This document shows positions 56,559 through 64,000 of a stretch of 64,000 nucleotides of DNA, piece after piece. The DNA is from Nitratireductor sp. XY-223 (lineage in GTDB: Bacteria; Pseudomonadota; Alphaproteobacteria; Rhizobiales; Rhizobiaceae): positions 248,001 through 312,000 of the forward strand of contig NZ_SPNT01000003.1 in assembly GCF_004959855.1 (NCBI RefSeq). The letters run 5' to 3'. How positions within the stretch are numbered: the first letter of the stretch is position 1; each line of letters begins with the position of its first letter. Both the position numbers and the translations under genes were made by a program. The notes under the pieces are model-generated. The model saw only the letters and a program-made list of their open reading frames with translations, was not told the origin of the DNA and made no database searches.

Positions 56559-57632
56559 CTAAGCGACGGCATCGTCGATCGGTTCGGCGAATGCCGCCAC
56601 GTTCGTCGCGCTGCCGTCGGCGACCGGCTGGAACATCCGGCGGTAGGCGCCGGGCGTGATGCCGGTGCAGCGCTTGAACAGGCGGCGGAAGAAGGCCGGG
56701 TTTTCGTAGCCCACCAGCGCGGCGATCTCATCGGCGATGATGTTCGACGTCTCAAGCAGCCGCTTGGCCTCTTCGATCCTGAGGTTCTGGACGTAGGCGA
56801 TGAGCGTCGACCCGGTCGCCGCCTTGAAACGCCGCTTGAGACTGCGTTCCGGTATTTCGGCGGCCTTCGAGACGTCCGACACGGCATGCTCGTTTCGGAA
56901 GTGCTGCGCCAGCCAGTTCTCCGCAAAGCGCACCGAAGAATCGGCATGCGGCTGGTGCCGCACGAGGTTCTGGTAGGGAAGTTGTCCCTCCGAATGCCAT
57001 TTGAGCAGATAGACCTTTGCGATGCGCAGCGCTTCGCCGGGGCTGCAGTGCCGGGCAATGATGTGCAGGGCGAGGTCATGCCAGGACGTCGTTCCCCCGG
57101 CGGTGATGATCCGCCCGGCCGGGTCGGCGATCACCAGGTTGGGGCCGGGATCGAAGCGGACGTTCGGAAAACTGCGGCCGAAAAGATCCTGGTATCCCCA
57201 GTGCGAGGTGGCGCTTCTGCCGTCCAGCAGTCCCGTCGCGGCAAGCAGGACCGAACCGGAACAGGCCGAGTAGATGAAGCTGCCCCTGGCGTAACAGTCC
57301 CTGATCCACAGTTTCAGGGCATCGTAGCGGTCATGCAGGTCGTCTGTGGGAGCAAGCCACAGTTCCGGCAGGATGAGGATCTCGGGCGCCTGATCCCCGC
57401 TCAGCGACAGTTCGGGACTGACCGGAATGCCGTTGCCGCACCGGAACGGCTTGCGCGATGTCGACACGATGCGCGGCTCGATGAGGCGGTGGCCGGGCGC
57501 GTCGCCGGAAAGCTCTTTCCAGAGCTTGCCGGTCGCTGCGAGAACATCGACCATGCCATAAAGCGCGGACCCCGCGGTCTCGGGGAGCGCGAGAATATGC
57601 GCCTCGATCGGCGCGTCGTTGCTGGTGTCCAT
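56559..57632 (-). CDS. GlxA-type AraC family transcriptional regulator
   Basis: A 357-residue regulator with an N-terminal DJ-1/PfpI-like domain (FIYSACSGSVLLAATGLLDGRSATSHW, with the nucleophile-position Cys) and a C-terminal AraC-type double helix-turn-helix (VSDVSKAAEIPERSLKRRFKAATG, AKRLLETSNIIADEIAALVGYENPAFFRRLFKR). The N-domain usually senses a small molecule. It is divergent from the OsmC-like gene, which it probably controls. Confidence 0.93.
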   Translation of the reverse strand: MDTSNDAPIEAHILALPETAGSALYGMVDVLAATGKLWKELSGDAPGHRLIEPRIVSTSRKPFRCGNGIPVSPELSLSGDQAPEILILPELWLAPTDDLHDRYDALKLWIRDCYARGSFIYSACSGSVLLAATGLLDGRSATSHWGYQDLFGRSFPNVRFDPGPNLVIADPAGRIITAGGTTSWHDLALHIIARHCSPGEALRIAKVYLLKWHSEGQLPYQNLVRHQPHADSSVRFAENWLAQHFRNEHAVSDVSKAAEIPERSLKRRFKAATGSTLIAYVQNLRIEEAKRLLETSNIIADEIAALVGYENPAFFRRLFKRCTGITPGAYRRMFQPVADGSATNVAAFAEPIDDAVA

Positions 57633-57769
57633 GGCATTGGCTTTCGTGGCACAAATGGAACGTTTTTGGCAATACTCGCGCTGACAATCGCGCTTGTCCA
57701 GCCGTAATTTTCCTTCATCGCCGGCGCCATTTCGGCACAGCCGGCAACACTGACGAAGGAGAATTGATC

Positions 57770-58360
57770 ATGAATATGAACACGCGCATGGACGCACACA
57801 CCGTGAAGAAGCACGTCAATGGCCTCGACGTTCAGGCCGCGATGGACATCGTTTCGGCCATCAAGGCCGATAGCAGCCTTGCCCGGTTCCAGTTCCGGGC
57901 GGCGAACACCTGGGTGAACGGCGGTGAGAACCGTTCCACCATCCGTGACTTTTACGGCGCCGGGCGGGAAGACACGTCCCGTACGGAACCGTTCGCGTTC
58001 ACCAACGGGGAGCCGCCCGTGCTGCTCGGCAACAACGAAGGCGCCAACCCGGTGGAGTTCCTGCTGCATGCCCTGGCCGGCTGCGTCACGACGACGTTCG
58101 TGCTGCATGCCATGGTTCGCGGCATCACGATCCGGAACCTTTCAACGGAACTGAAGGGCTATATCGATGTGCAGGGCCTGCTCGGGCTCGATGAGACCGT
58201 GCCGTCCGGATACGAGGAGATCGACATCCGCATGCATGTCGAGGCCGATTGTTCTGACGAGGAGCTGGACGACCTGCTGGCCTTCGCCCAGGAACACTCC
58301 CCGGTGTGCAACACGGTCTGCCGCCCCGTTGCGGTGAACATCGAACGCGTCGCGGTGTGA
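57770..58360 (+). CDS. OsmC family protein
   Basis: A 196-residue protein of the OsmC/Ohr superfamily, many of which reduce organic peroxides through two cysteines. Cysteines are in ALAGCVTTTF and HSPVCNTVCRPV, the expected positions. A long N-terminal part (MNTRMDAHTVKKHVNGLDVQ) precedes the domain. AAGGAGA lies 7 bases before the ATG at 57770. Divergent from a GlxA-type regulator, about 137 bases apart. Confidence 0.92.
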   Translation: MNMNTRMDAHTVKKHVNGLDVQAAMDIVSAIKADSSLARFQFRAANTWVNGGENRSTIRDFYGAGREDTSRTEPFAFTNGEPPVLLGNNEGANPVEFLLHALAGCVTTTFVLHAMVRGITIRNLSTELKGYIDVQGLLGLDETVPSGYEEIDIRMHVEADCSDEELDDLLAFAQEHSPVCNTVCRPVAVNIERVAV

Positions 58361-58373
58361 TGCCGCCTGTACC

Positions 58374-58410
58374 CCGGGCCGGTCTGCTCCTCGGGAGCGA
58401 GCCGGCCCGG
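58374..58410. terminator. Nested hairpin between convergent osmC-like and livM genes
   Basis: An outer 9-bp stem (58374-58382 with 58402-58410) encloses a second 5-bp stem (58386-58390 with 58394-58398). It sits between two convergent stops and probably ends both transcripts, though there is no T-run for a standard intrinsic terminator. Confidence 0.6.
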
Positions 58411-58430
58411 ATCATTAACGAACACCCGCC

Positions 58431-59408
58431 TTATCTCTTTCTGTCCGGCCCGTTCGCCTCCTCATCGAACCGCAGCGGCGGCGATTTCTCCGGCAGGATG
58501 CCGGCGCGGAACTTCTGCAGCACGAACTGCAGGAGGAGGCCTACCAGCAGCATGCGGATGAAGGACGAGCGGGTGGCCCATTCGGGCGGCAGGCGGTTGG
58601 TGAAGATCTCGGTCACCGACCACAGCGCCCAGATGCCGAGCGCGCCGACGATGGCACCGCGGTTGTTGCCGGAGCCGCCGGCCATCAGCATCACCCAGAC
58701 GAGAAAAGTCACCAGCAGCGGGTCGGTGGCGGACGGCGACAGGAAGCGGAAATAGTGCGCCGAGAGGCCGCCGGCGACACCCATGAAGGCGCAGCCGATG
58801 ACGAAGGTCTGCATGCGGAACTTCTCGACATTCTTGCCCGCCGCCGCCGCGGAGGCCTCGTTGTCGCGGATGGCGCGCAGGCTGCGCCCCCAGGGGCTGT
58901 TGTAGAGCCGCGTCGCGACGAGATAGACGATCAGCACGATCAGCCAGACATAGGCGAGGAAGACGATGTCGGCCGCACGGCCCGAGGCGTATTCGCCGAA
59001 GGGGCGGGGAATGCCGGAAATGCCGAGGCTGCCGTTCGTCAGCCAGGCCTCGTTGACGATGACGAGGCGCAGGATCTCGGCGATGCCGATGGAGGCCATC
59101 GCCAGATAGTCGCTTTTCAGGCGCACGCATATTCGGGCGACCGCCCAGCCGGTCACCCCGGCGATGATTGCCGCGCCCACGAGCCCGGTAAAGACCGGCA
59201 TGTCGAAGCCGCCCAGGTGCTTGGCCGTTTCCGGGGTGCTCAGGATCGCAGAGGTGTAGGCGCCGATCGCGAAGAAACCGACGATGCCGGCATTGAAAAG
59301 GCCGCCCATGCCCCACTGGATGTTGAGCGCAAGGCAAAGCAGCGCGTAGATGCCGCCGGCGATCAGCACGCTGACCAAGTAGAAGAGCAGGCCGGTGATC
59401 TCCGTCAT
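58431..59408 (-). CDS. Branched-chain amino acid type ABC permease (LivM family)
   Basis: A 325-residue inner-membrane permease. It has about eight or nine hydrophobic segments, LALNIQWGMGGLFNAGIVGFFAIGAYTSAIL near the start and the LivM coupling motif SPWGRSLRAIRDNEASAAAAGKNV. Its ATG at 59408 overlaps the livH stop (ATGA), with a GGGGAGG site. It is the last gene of the Liv operon. Confidence 0.93.
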   Translation of the reverse strand: MTEITGLLFYLVSVLIAGGIYALLCLALNIQWGMGGLFNAGIVGFFAIGAYTSAILSTPETAKHLGGFDMPVFTGLVGAAIIAGVTGWAVARICVRLKSDYLAMASIGIAEILRLVIVNEAWLTNGSLGISGIPRPFGEYASGRAADIVFLAYVWLIVLIVYLVATRLYNSPWGRSLRAIRDNEASAAAAGKNVEKFRMQTFVIGCAFMGVAGGLSAHYFRFLSPSATDPLLVTFLVWVMLMAGGSGNNRGAIVGALGIWALWSVTEIFTNRLPPEWATRSSFIRMLLVGLLLQFVLQKFRAGILPEKSPPLRFDEEANGPDRKR

Positions 59409-60298
59409 AATAGCCTCCCCTTGAAGAGACCCTGCGGCCGCACGATCAAAAGCACGATCATGATGACGAAGGCGACCGCGGTCTTGTAGGAGGGCGAGAT
59501 CAGCGCCTGGTCGCCGATCCACGGGTAGGAGGAGAGCTCTTCGGCAAGGCCGATGATGAAGCCGCCGGCCATCGCCCCCATCGGCTTGCCGATGCCGCCG
59601 AGGATGGCGGCCGCGAACATCGGCAAAAGGAGGTTCCAGCCGAGATTGGGGTGGGCGCTCGTATCCATGCCGGCGAAAAGGCCGGCGACGGCGGCCAGCG
59701 CCGCGCCGATGATCCAGGTCCAGCGCACCACCTTTTCCGTGTCGAGCCCGGCGACCTCCGCGAGTTCCGGATCGTCGGAGACGGCCCGCATCGACCGGCC
59801 GGTCTTCGTCCGCGACAAGAAGACGTGCAGGAAAAGCGCGATGACGGCTGTCGCGACGATCGCCTGGACATGCAGCGCCGAGACGCGGATCGTGTCGAAG
59901 AAGATCAGCGGCGGGCGCACGCCGCCGGAGCCGTAGACCTGGTTCTGCGACCCCCAGACAAGCTGCACCAGCGAGCGGAAGATCAGCGCGACGCCGAAGG
60001 ACGAGATCACCGTGTAGATGGTCGGAAGCTGGCGCAGCGGCCGGTAGAACACCTTGTCCACGATGAGTGCCGCGGCGATCGCCAGCACCATGCCGAACGG
60101 CACCAACAGGACCGAATTGAACGGCAGGACCGCCGCCGCGGCGAGCACGCCGTAGGCGCCGAGGGTCATCAGGTCGCCATGGGCGAAATGGGCGAAGCGC
60201 AGGATGCCGAAGATCATCGAGATGCCGACGGCGCCGAGCGCGTAGACCGAGCCGATGGCGAGCGCCGGGAAAAGGTAGAAATTGATGAACTCGATCAT
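59405..60298 (-). CDS. Branched-chain amino acid type ABC permease (LivH family)
   Basis: A 297-residue permease with LivH features: VYALGAVGISMIFGILRFAHFAHGDLMTLGAYG, and the coupling loop TKTGRSMRAVSDDPELAEVAGLDTEKV. It pairs with the LivM-type protein to form the channel. Its ATG overlaps the livF stop by the ATGA arrangement and its stop overlaps livM. Confidence 0.93.
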   Translation of the reverse strand: MIEFINFYLFPALAIGSVYALGAVGISMIFGILRFAHFAHGDLMTLGAYGVLAAAAVLPFNSVLLVPFGMVLAIAAALIVDKVFYRPLRQLPTIYTVISSFGVALIFRSLVQLVWGSQNQVYGSGGVRPPLIFFDTIRVSALHVQAIVATAVIALFLHVFLSRTKTGRSMRAVSDDPELAEVAGLDTEKVVRWTWIIGAALAAVAGLFAGMDTSAHPNLGWNLLLPMFAAAILGGIGKPMGAMAGGFIIGLAEELSSYPWIGDQALISPSYKTAVAFVIMIVLLIVRPQGLFKGRLL

Positions 60299-61011
60299 CC
60301 CGCGCCTCCGAGGAAGGAGCGGCGGACATTTTCGTCCGCCAGCAGGTCCTTGCCGGTGCCGGAGGCGAAGTTGCGCCCGTTCACCAGCACATGGCCGTGA
60401 TCGGCGATCTGCAGCGCCTGGCGCGCATTCTGCTCGACCAGCAGGATGGTGACGCCGGTTTTGCGGATGTCGAGAAGCAGGTCGAAGATCCGTTCGAGAT
60501 AAGCGGGCGAGAGGCCGGCGGTCGGCTCGTCGAGCAGCATCAGCTTCGGCTCGCACATGAGCGCGCGGCCGAGCGCCACCATCTGCCGCTGGCCGCCGGA
60601 GAGTTCTCCGGCCGGCTGTTTCAGCTTGGCGCGCAGGTCGGGGAAGAGTTCGAGCACGTTCTCGCGCGTCGCCACCGTGTCTTCGGGCGGCGCGGCATAG
60701 GTGCCGACATCGAGGTTCTCGTCGACGGTCAGGTGCGGGAAGATATTGCGGCTTTGGGGAACCGCCGAGATGCCCATCGTCACAAGGGTCGAGGTCTTGC
60801 AGGCGACAAGGTCGGTGCCGTGGAAATCGATCTCGCCTGATGTGACGCTGGTCAGCGCGAATATGGTCTTCAGCACCGTCGATTTGCCGGCGCCGTTCGG
60901 GCCGAGGATGACGGCGATCTCGTTCGGCTCCACGTCGAAGGAGACGTCCTCGATGATGGGCGGTCCGCCATAGCCCGCCGTCAGGCCGCGGACGCACAAG
61001 AGGGCGCTCAT
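60295..61011 (-). CDS. Branched-chain amino acid type ABC ATPase (LivF family)
   Basis: A 238-residue ATP-binding subunit: GPNGAGKST (Walker A), LSGGQRQMVALGRALM (signature) and MLLDEPTAGLSP (Walker B), with VEQNARQAL, the LivF H-region variant. The ATG at 61011 overlaps the LivG stop (ATGA) and the frame is open further upstream without support. Confidence 0.94.
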   Translation of the reverse strand: MSALLCVRGLTAGYGGPPIIEDVSFDVEPNEIAVILGPNGAGKSTVLKTIFALTSVTSGEIDFHGTDLVACKTSTLVTMGISAVPQSRNIFPHLTVDENLDVGTYAAPPEDTVATRENVLELFPDLRAKLKQPAGELSGGQRQMVALGRALMCEPKLMLLDEPTAGLSPAYLERIFDLLLDIRKTGVTILLVEQNARQALQIADHGHVLVNGRNFASGTGKDLLADENVRRSFLGGAG

Positions 61012-61781
61012 AGATGCGCCTCGTATTTGCCGCCGCCGAAATAGGCCTCGATGACCCGCTCGTCGTTGCGCACCGCGTCCACTGTGCCTTGGGTCAGCAG
61101 TTCGCCCTGCGCCATCACCAGGACGTGGCTGCACAGCCGCGAGACATAGTCCAAATCGTGCTCGATCAGGCAGAAGGTGAGGCCTTGTTCCTCGTTGAGC
61201 GCGCTGATCTTGTCGGCGAGCTTGGAAAGCAGGGTCCGGTTGATGCCGGCGCCGATCTCGTCGAGGAGGATGATCTTCGGCTCGCGCATCAGCGCCCGCC
61301 CGAGCTCGACCAGCTTCTTCTGGCCGCCGGAGAGATTGCCGGCCTTCTCGCCCTGCACATGTTCCAGTTCGAGAAAGCGGATCGTCTCGCGCGCCCGCTC
61401 GTAGATGGCGCGTTCCTCGGTGCCGAAGCTGCCGCGCCGGAAGACGACGTTGAAGACGTTCTCGCCCTCGGGCGCCGATGCCGCGGCCATCAGGTTCTCG
61501 AGCACCGTGAGGCGGGCAAACTCGTGCGGGATCTGGAAAGTCCGCGCCAGCCCGCGCTGCGCCCGCTGATAGGGCTTCAGGCCGGTGATGTCCGCGCCGT
61601 CGAAGAGCACCCGCCCGGCACTCGGCCGCACGGCCCCTGCAATAACGTTGAACGCGGTTGTCTTGCCGGCCCCGTTGGGGCCGATAAGACCGGTTATTAG
61701 GCCTGCGTCGACGTTGAAACTGACATTGTCGATCGCACGCAGGCCGCCAAAATCGACGCAGATTCCCTCAAGCCGGATCAT
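61008..61781 (-). CDS. Branched-chain amino acid type ABC ATPase (LivG family)
   Basis: A 257-residue ATP-binding subunit: GLIGPNGAGKTTAFNVIAG (Walker A), LSGGQKKLVELGRALM (signature), ILLDEIGAGIN (Walker B; the usual Pro is Ile-Gly here), and the C-terminal extension characteristic of LivG. It is first of the four coupled transport genes and follows the binding-protein gene by 20 bases. Confidence 0.94.
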   Translation of the reverse strand: MIRLEGICVDFGGLRAIDNVSFNVDAGLITGLIGPNGAGKTTAFNVIAGAVRPSAGRVLFDGADITGLKPYQRAQRGLARTFQIPHEFARLTVLENLMAAASAPEGENVFNVVFRRGSFGTEERAIYERARETIRFLELEHVQGEKAGNLSGGQKKLVELGRALMREPKIILLDEIGAGINRTLLSKLADKISALNEEQGLTFCLIEHDLDYVSRLCSHVLVMAQGELLTQGTVDAVRNDERVIEAYFGGGKYEAHL

Positions 61782-61801
61782 CTGACGGACTTTTCGTCCG
61801 C

Positions 61802-63004
61802 TTACTGGAAGATCGCGATCTGCTTGTACGTATCTCCGTCGACGACGAACTTGCCGATCAGCCCGCTGACATCGCCATTGGCGTCGAAGTCGTAGGAGCC
61901 ACCGGCGCCGTCATAGTCGATGTCTTTGCCGTCCTTGAGCAGGGCCTTGGCCTTCGCCCATTCGCCGGGGCCGACCTTCTCGCCGGGCGCCGAGGCGACA
62001 TCGCGCAGTGCCGCGGCCATGGCGGTGCGGTCTGCCGTGCCGGCCTTCTCGATGGCAAGCAGCGTCAGGAACGTTGCATCGTAGGTCTGGTCGACAAAGG
62101 CCTTGTCCGCGCCAGAGCCGTACTCCGCGTTGAACGCGTCATGCAGCGTCTTTTGGGCCGGGTTGTCGGCGGGGGAGGTTGGCGAGGAGAAGAAGGAGGT
62201 CTTCAGCGCGTCGGCGCCGACATCCTTGATCAGCAGTTCGTCGCGCAGGCCGTCCGTGCCGATGAAGTTGGTGAACAGGCCGCCCTCGATCGACTGCTTG
62301 ACGATCTTGCCGCCGGAATCGCCCGCATAGGCGATGACCACAAGCTGGTCCGCGCCGCCCTTGGCGAGGGTCGCGAGTTCCGAACGGTAGGAGTTCTTCT
62401 TCTCCTCGTGCTTGACCTCGGCGACGATCTCCCCGCCGGCCTTCTTGTAGGCGTCCATGAAGGTCTGGCCGATGCCGACGCCGTAATCGTTGTTCACATA
62501 GGTGACGGCGACCTTGTCGATGCCCTCGTCGAGAACCATCTGGGCGAGCACCTGGCCCTGGAAATTATCGGACGGAACGATGCGGTAGACGAGATCGTTG
62601 TCCTTCATGTCGGTCATCGCCGGCGATGTCGCGGTCGGCGAGATCTGGACGATGCCCGACGGGATGAACACCGCCTCGGCCGCGGCGATCGTGGTGCCCG
62701 ACATCAGCGCGCCCATGACGATCGGCACGTTCTCGACATTGGCGAGCTTCTGGGCGGCGTCGACCGCGCCCTGCGACGAACCGGTCGTGTCGCCATAGAT
62801 GGCGACGGCTTTTCCGTCCAGCAGGCCGCCCTGGTCGTTGACCTGCTTGACCGCCAGGTTGGCGGCGTTCTGCAGCGGCGGGATGAAGCTGGCGATCGGC
62901 CCGGTGATGTCCATCAGCACGCCGACTTTCGTGTCGGCCGCATGCGCGACCGCGCTGCCGCCGAGCAGCGCCATCGCTGCGACGAATGTCATACACTTTT
63001 TCAT
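61802..63004 (-). CDS. Periplasmic substrate-binding protein of the Liv-type ABC transporter
   Basis: A 400-residue binding protein with a signal peptide (MKKCMTFVAAMALLGGSAVAHA), then VGVLMDITGPIASFIPPLQNAANLAV, the type I periplasmic binding fold used for branched-chain amino acids and related amides or aromatics. The ATG at 63004 has a GGGGAG site. The ligand is not shown by sequence; the adjacent cupin gene suggests the transporter may not serve only Leu/Ile/Val (inference). Confidence 0.92.
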   Translation of the reverse strand: MKKCMTFVAAMALLGGSAVAHAADTKVGVLMDITGPIASFIPPLQNAANLAVKQVNDQGGLLDGKAVAIYGDTTGSSQGAVDAAQKLANVENVPIVMGALMSGTTIAAAEAVFIPSGIVQISPTATSPAMTDMKDNDLVYRIVPSDNFQGQVLAQMVLDEGIDKVAVTYVNNDYGVGIGQTFMDAYKKAGGEIVAEVKHEEKKNSYRSELATLAKGGADQLVVIAYAGDSGGKIVKQSIEGGLFTNFIGTDGLRDELLIKDVGADALKTSFFSSPTSPADNPAQKTLHDAFNAEYGSGADKAFVDQTYDATFLTLLAIEKAGTADRTAMAAALRDVASAPGEKVGPGEWAKAKALLKDGKDIDYDGAGGSYDFDANGDVSGLIGKFVVDGDTYKQIAIFQ

Positions 63005-63081
63005 GGAATGCTCTCCCCTGGTTGATTTGCTTTGTTGTTGAACTTGGCCCTGCTTGTGTTTGTGTCGCCACCCGTAAGCGT

Positions 63082-64000
63082 TCAAAGGATCGTTGTGTCG
63101 AATGCACCCGGCAGGCTGACCTCGAGCAGTTCAAGGTCCTGCGTCGCATCGGCGAAGCGCGTCGCCATATCCGGCGGAATGACAAACGCGTCGCCGGCCG
63201 TCAGCCGGTATGGGTCCTTGCCTTCGCCCTCCAGGGTCATTTCCCCCGACATCACGAAATAGAACAGTATATCGCAATTATGTTTCGTCCAAGGAGACGG
63301 CTCGCCGGCGAGGGGTCTTGCCACCATCACCGACGCGACGCCTTTGGTGTTGTCGTTGATCGTCGTGTCGCGCGCCTCGAAGCCGGGCAGGCGGAACGGC
63401 ATGAAGACGCTCTCTTTCGCCAGGTTGTGGACGAAGCGCTGGCCGTCCCACTCGCGGTCCGGCCGCTCGACTTCCGTCGGCAGCTGCATCTCGTGGTCGA
63501 TCTCGGTGATGTGGTCGGCCGGCACGCCGATCTCGATCACCTCGATGCCGTCGGCGGCATGCATGACCCGGTGGCGGATCCTGGGCGGCTGGATGAAACA
63601 GTCGCCGGCATGCAGGCGGCGCGTGCCGCCCTGGTCCTCGTAGAGCACGTCGACCCATCCCCTGATGCAGAAGATGAGCTGGAAGCCGACCTTGTGGAAA
63701 TGCACCATGTCAGGCACCGGCCCGTCAGGAACGCGGATGTGCGAGGCGATCATCGCGCCGCCGAGCCGCGAAGGCACCAGGTCGCGATAGGCCATGCCGG
63801 CGCGCCCGACGATCCACGGCGCCTGGTCCGCCAGCCGGCGCACGACGAAGGCGTGCTCGGTCTGCGGCAGGACGAGCGGCGGGTTGAGTTCGTCGATCTC
63901 GATGCGGGTGCCGTTCGGCGCCGTCAGTTCGCGCTTTCCGTCCGCGAAGCCGTCCGGATCGTCGGTGAGGATGCGCAGTGTGCCCGGCGCTTCGGGCGCG
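63082..64000 (-). CDS. Two-domain cupin protein, 5' end outside the window
   Basis: The open frame runs past the window edge, giving at least 306 residues. Two cupin barrels are visible: HFHKVGFQLIFCIRGWVDVLY with AGDCFIQPPRIRHRVMH in the first, and KHNCDILFYFVMSGEMTLEG with AGDAFVIPPDMATRFAD in the second. Upstream residues include NGTRIEIDELNPPLVLPQTEHAFV. This two-barrel layout occurs in ring-cleaving dioxygenases (gentisate or homogentisate type), but the sequence does not decide whether it is an enzyme. It lies about 77 bases upstream of the binding-protein gene and is probably in its operon. Confidence 0.82.
   Translation of the reverse strand, partial: APEAPGTLRILTDDPDGFADGKRELTAPNGTRIEIDELNPPLVLPQTEHAFVVRRLADQAPWIVGRAGMAYRDLVPSRLGGAMIASHIRVPDGPVPDMVHFHKVGFQLIFCIRGWVDVLYEDQGGTRRLHAGDCFIQPPRIRHRVMHAADGIEVIEIGVPADHITEIDHEMQLPTEVERPDREWDGQRFVHNLAKESVFMPFRLPGFEARDTTINDNTKGVASVMVARPLAGEPSPWTKHNCDILFYFVMSGEMTLEGEGKDPYRLTAGDAFVIPPDMATRFADATQDLELLEVSLPGAFDTTIL

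Noticed and set aside
59405-60997. 530- and 632-residue open frames over the Liv permease genes
   Set aside because: They are real permease frames extended upstream through neighbouring genes; the ATG codons with ATGA overlaps give normal LivH and LivM lengths.
1-64000. CRISPR array, tRNA/rRNA genes, insertion sequences or prophage
   Set aside because: No regularly spaced direct repeats, cloverleaf-like sequence, transposase, integrase or phage structural gene was recognised.

Overview
This 64 kb window is GC-rich chromosomal DNA of an alphaproteobacterium, most likely Hyphomicrobiales (Rhizobiales; Phyllobacteriaceae/Rhizobiaceae type). The evidence is the gene content and order typical of that group: moaE-moaD-pgsA-uvrC; purM/purN next to a CDP-alcohol phosphotransferase; a PerM-like permease, hdaA, ppk and ppx in a row; then rnd, an MFS gene, aspS and parC. 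No rRNA, tRNA, CRISPR array, insertion sequence or phage gene was recognised.

Layout. 1-632 is AT-rich and non-coding, with two abutting DnaA boxes at its edge. 633-7207 is a type I secretion locus: two unusual acidic, non-RTX candidate cargo proteins, then an ABC permease/ATPase and a HlyD-type adaptor; no TolC is present. 7446-19131 is mostly minus-strand housekeeping: ABC-F ATPase, folD, moaE/moaD/pgsA, uvrC, a Ca/Na antiporter, a GST, RNase T2 with a small secreted partner, and an rlmJ gene broken by an in-frame TGA; GST and ndk lie on the plus strand. 19304-31538 holds a molybdopterin oxidoreductase, purMN, the hdaA/ppk/ppx group, an isochorismatase-like hydrolase and rnd. 31552-39974 holds an MFS transporter, aspS, an exported protein, parC, an orphan CDI-type immunity gene and a methyltransferase.

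39991-58360 is more accessory in character. It contains a large cysteine-containing exported coiled-coil protein, an SGNH hydrolase, two Lrp/AsnC regulators each divergent from a candidate target, an operon of cupin, ATC-hydrolase-like and RidA-like genes, a short LysR-like regulator, a membrane haem-type protein paired with a Tat-exported intradiol-dioxygenase-fold protein, a putative metalloprotease (DUF922), a reductive-dehalogenase/QueG-like Fe-S protein, an autotransporter of asparagine/aspartate-rich repeats, a TIGR03032 protein, and a GlxA-type regulator divergent from an OsmC protein. 58431-64000 is a complete branched-chain amino-acid type (Liv) ABC operon whose order of transcription is binding protein, livG, livF, livH, livM, preceded by a two-domain cupin gene that runs off the window.

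The most interesting points are the non-RTX type I secretion locus, with a shared repeat motif in both cargo candidates and a substituted H-loop histidine in its ATPase; the in-frame TGA in rlmJ; the orphan CDI immunity gene; and the RdhA/QueG-like protein. All family names come from recognition of motifs in the translated sequence; no database search was run.
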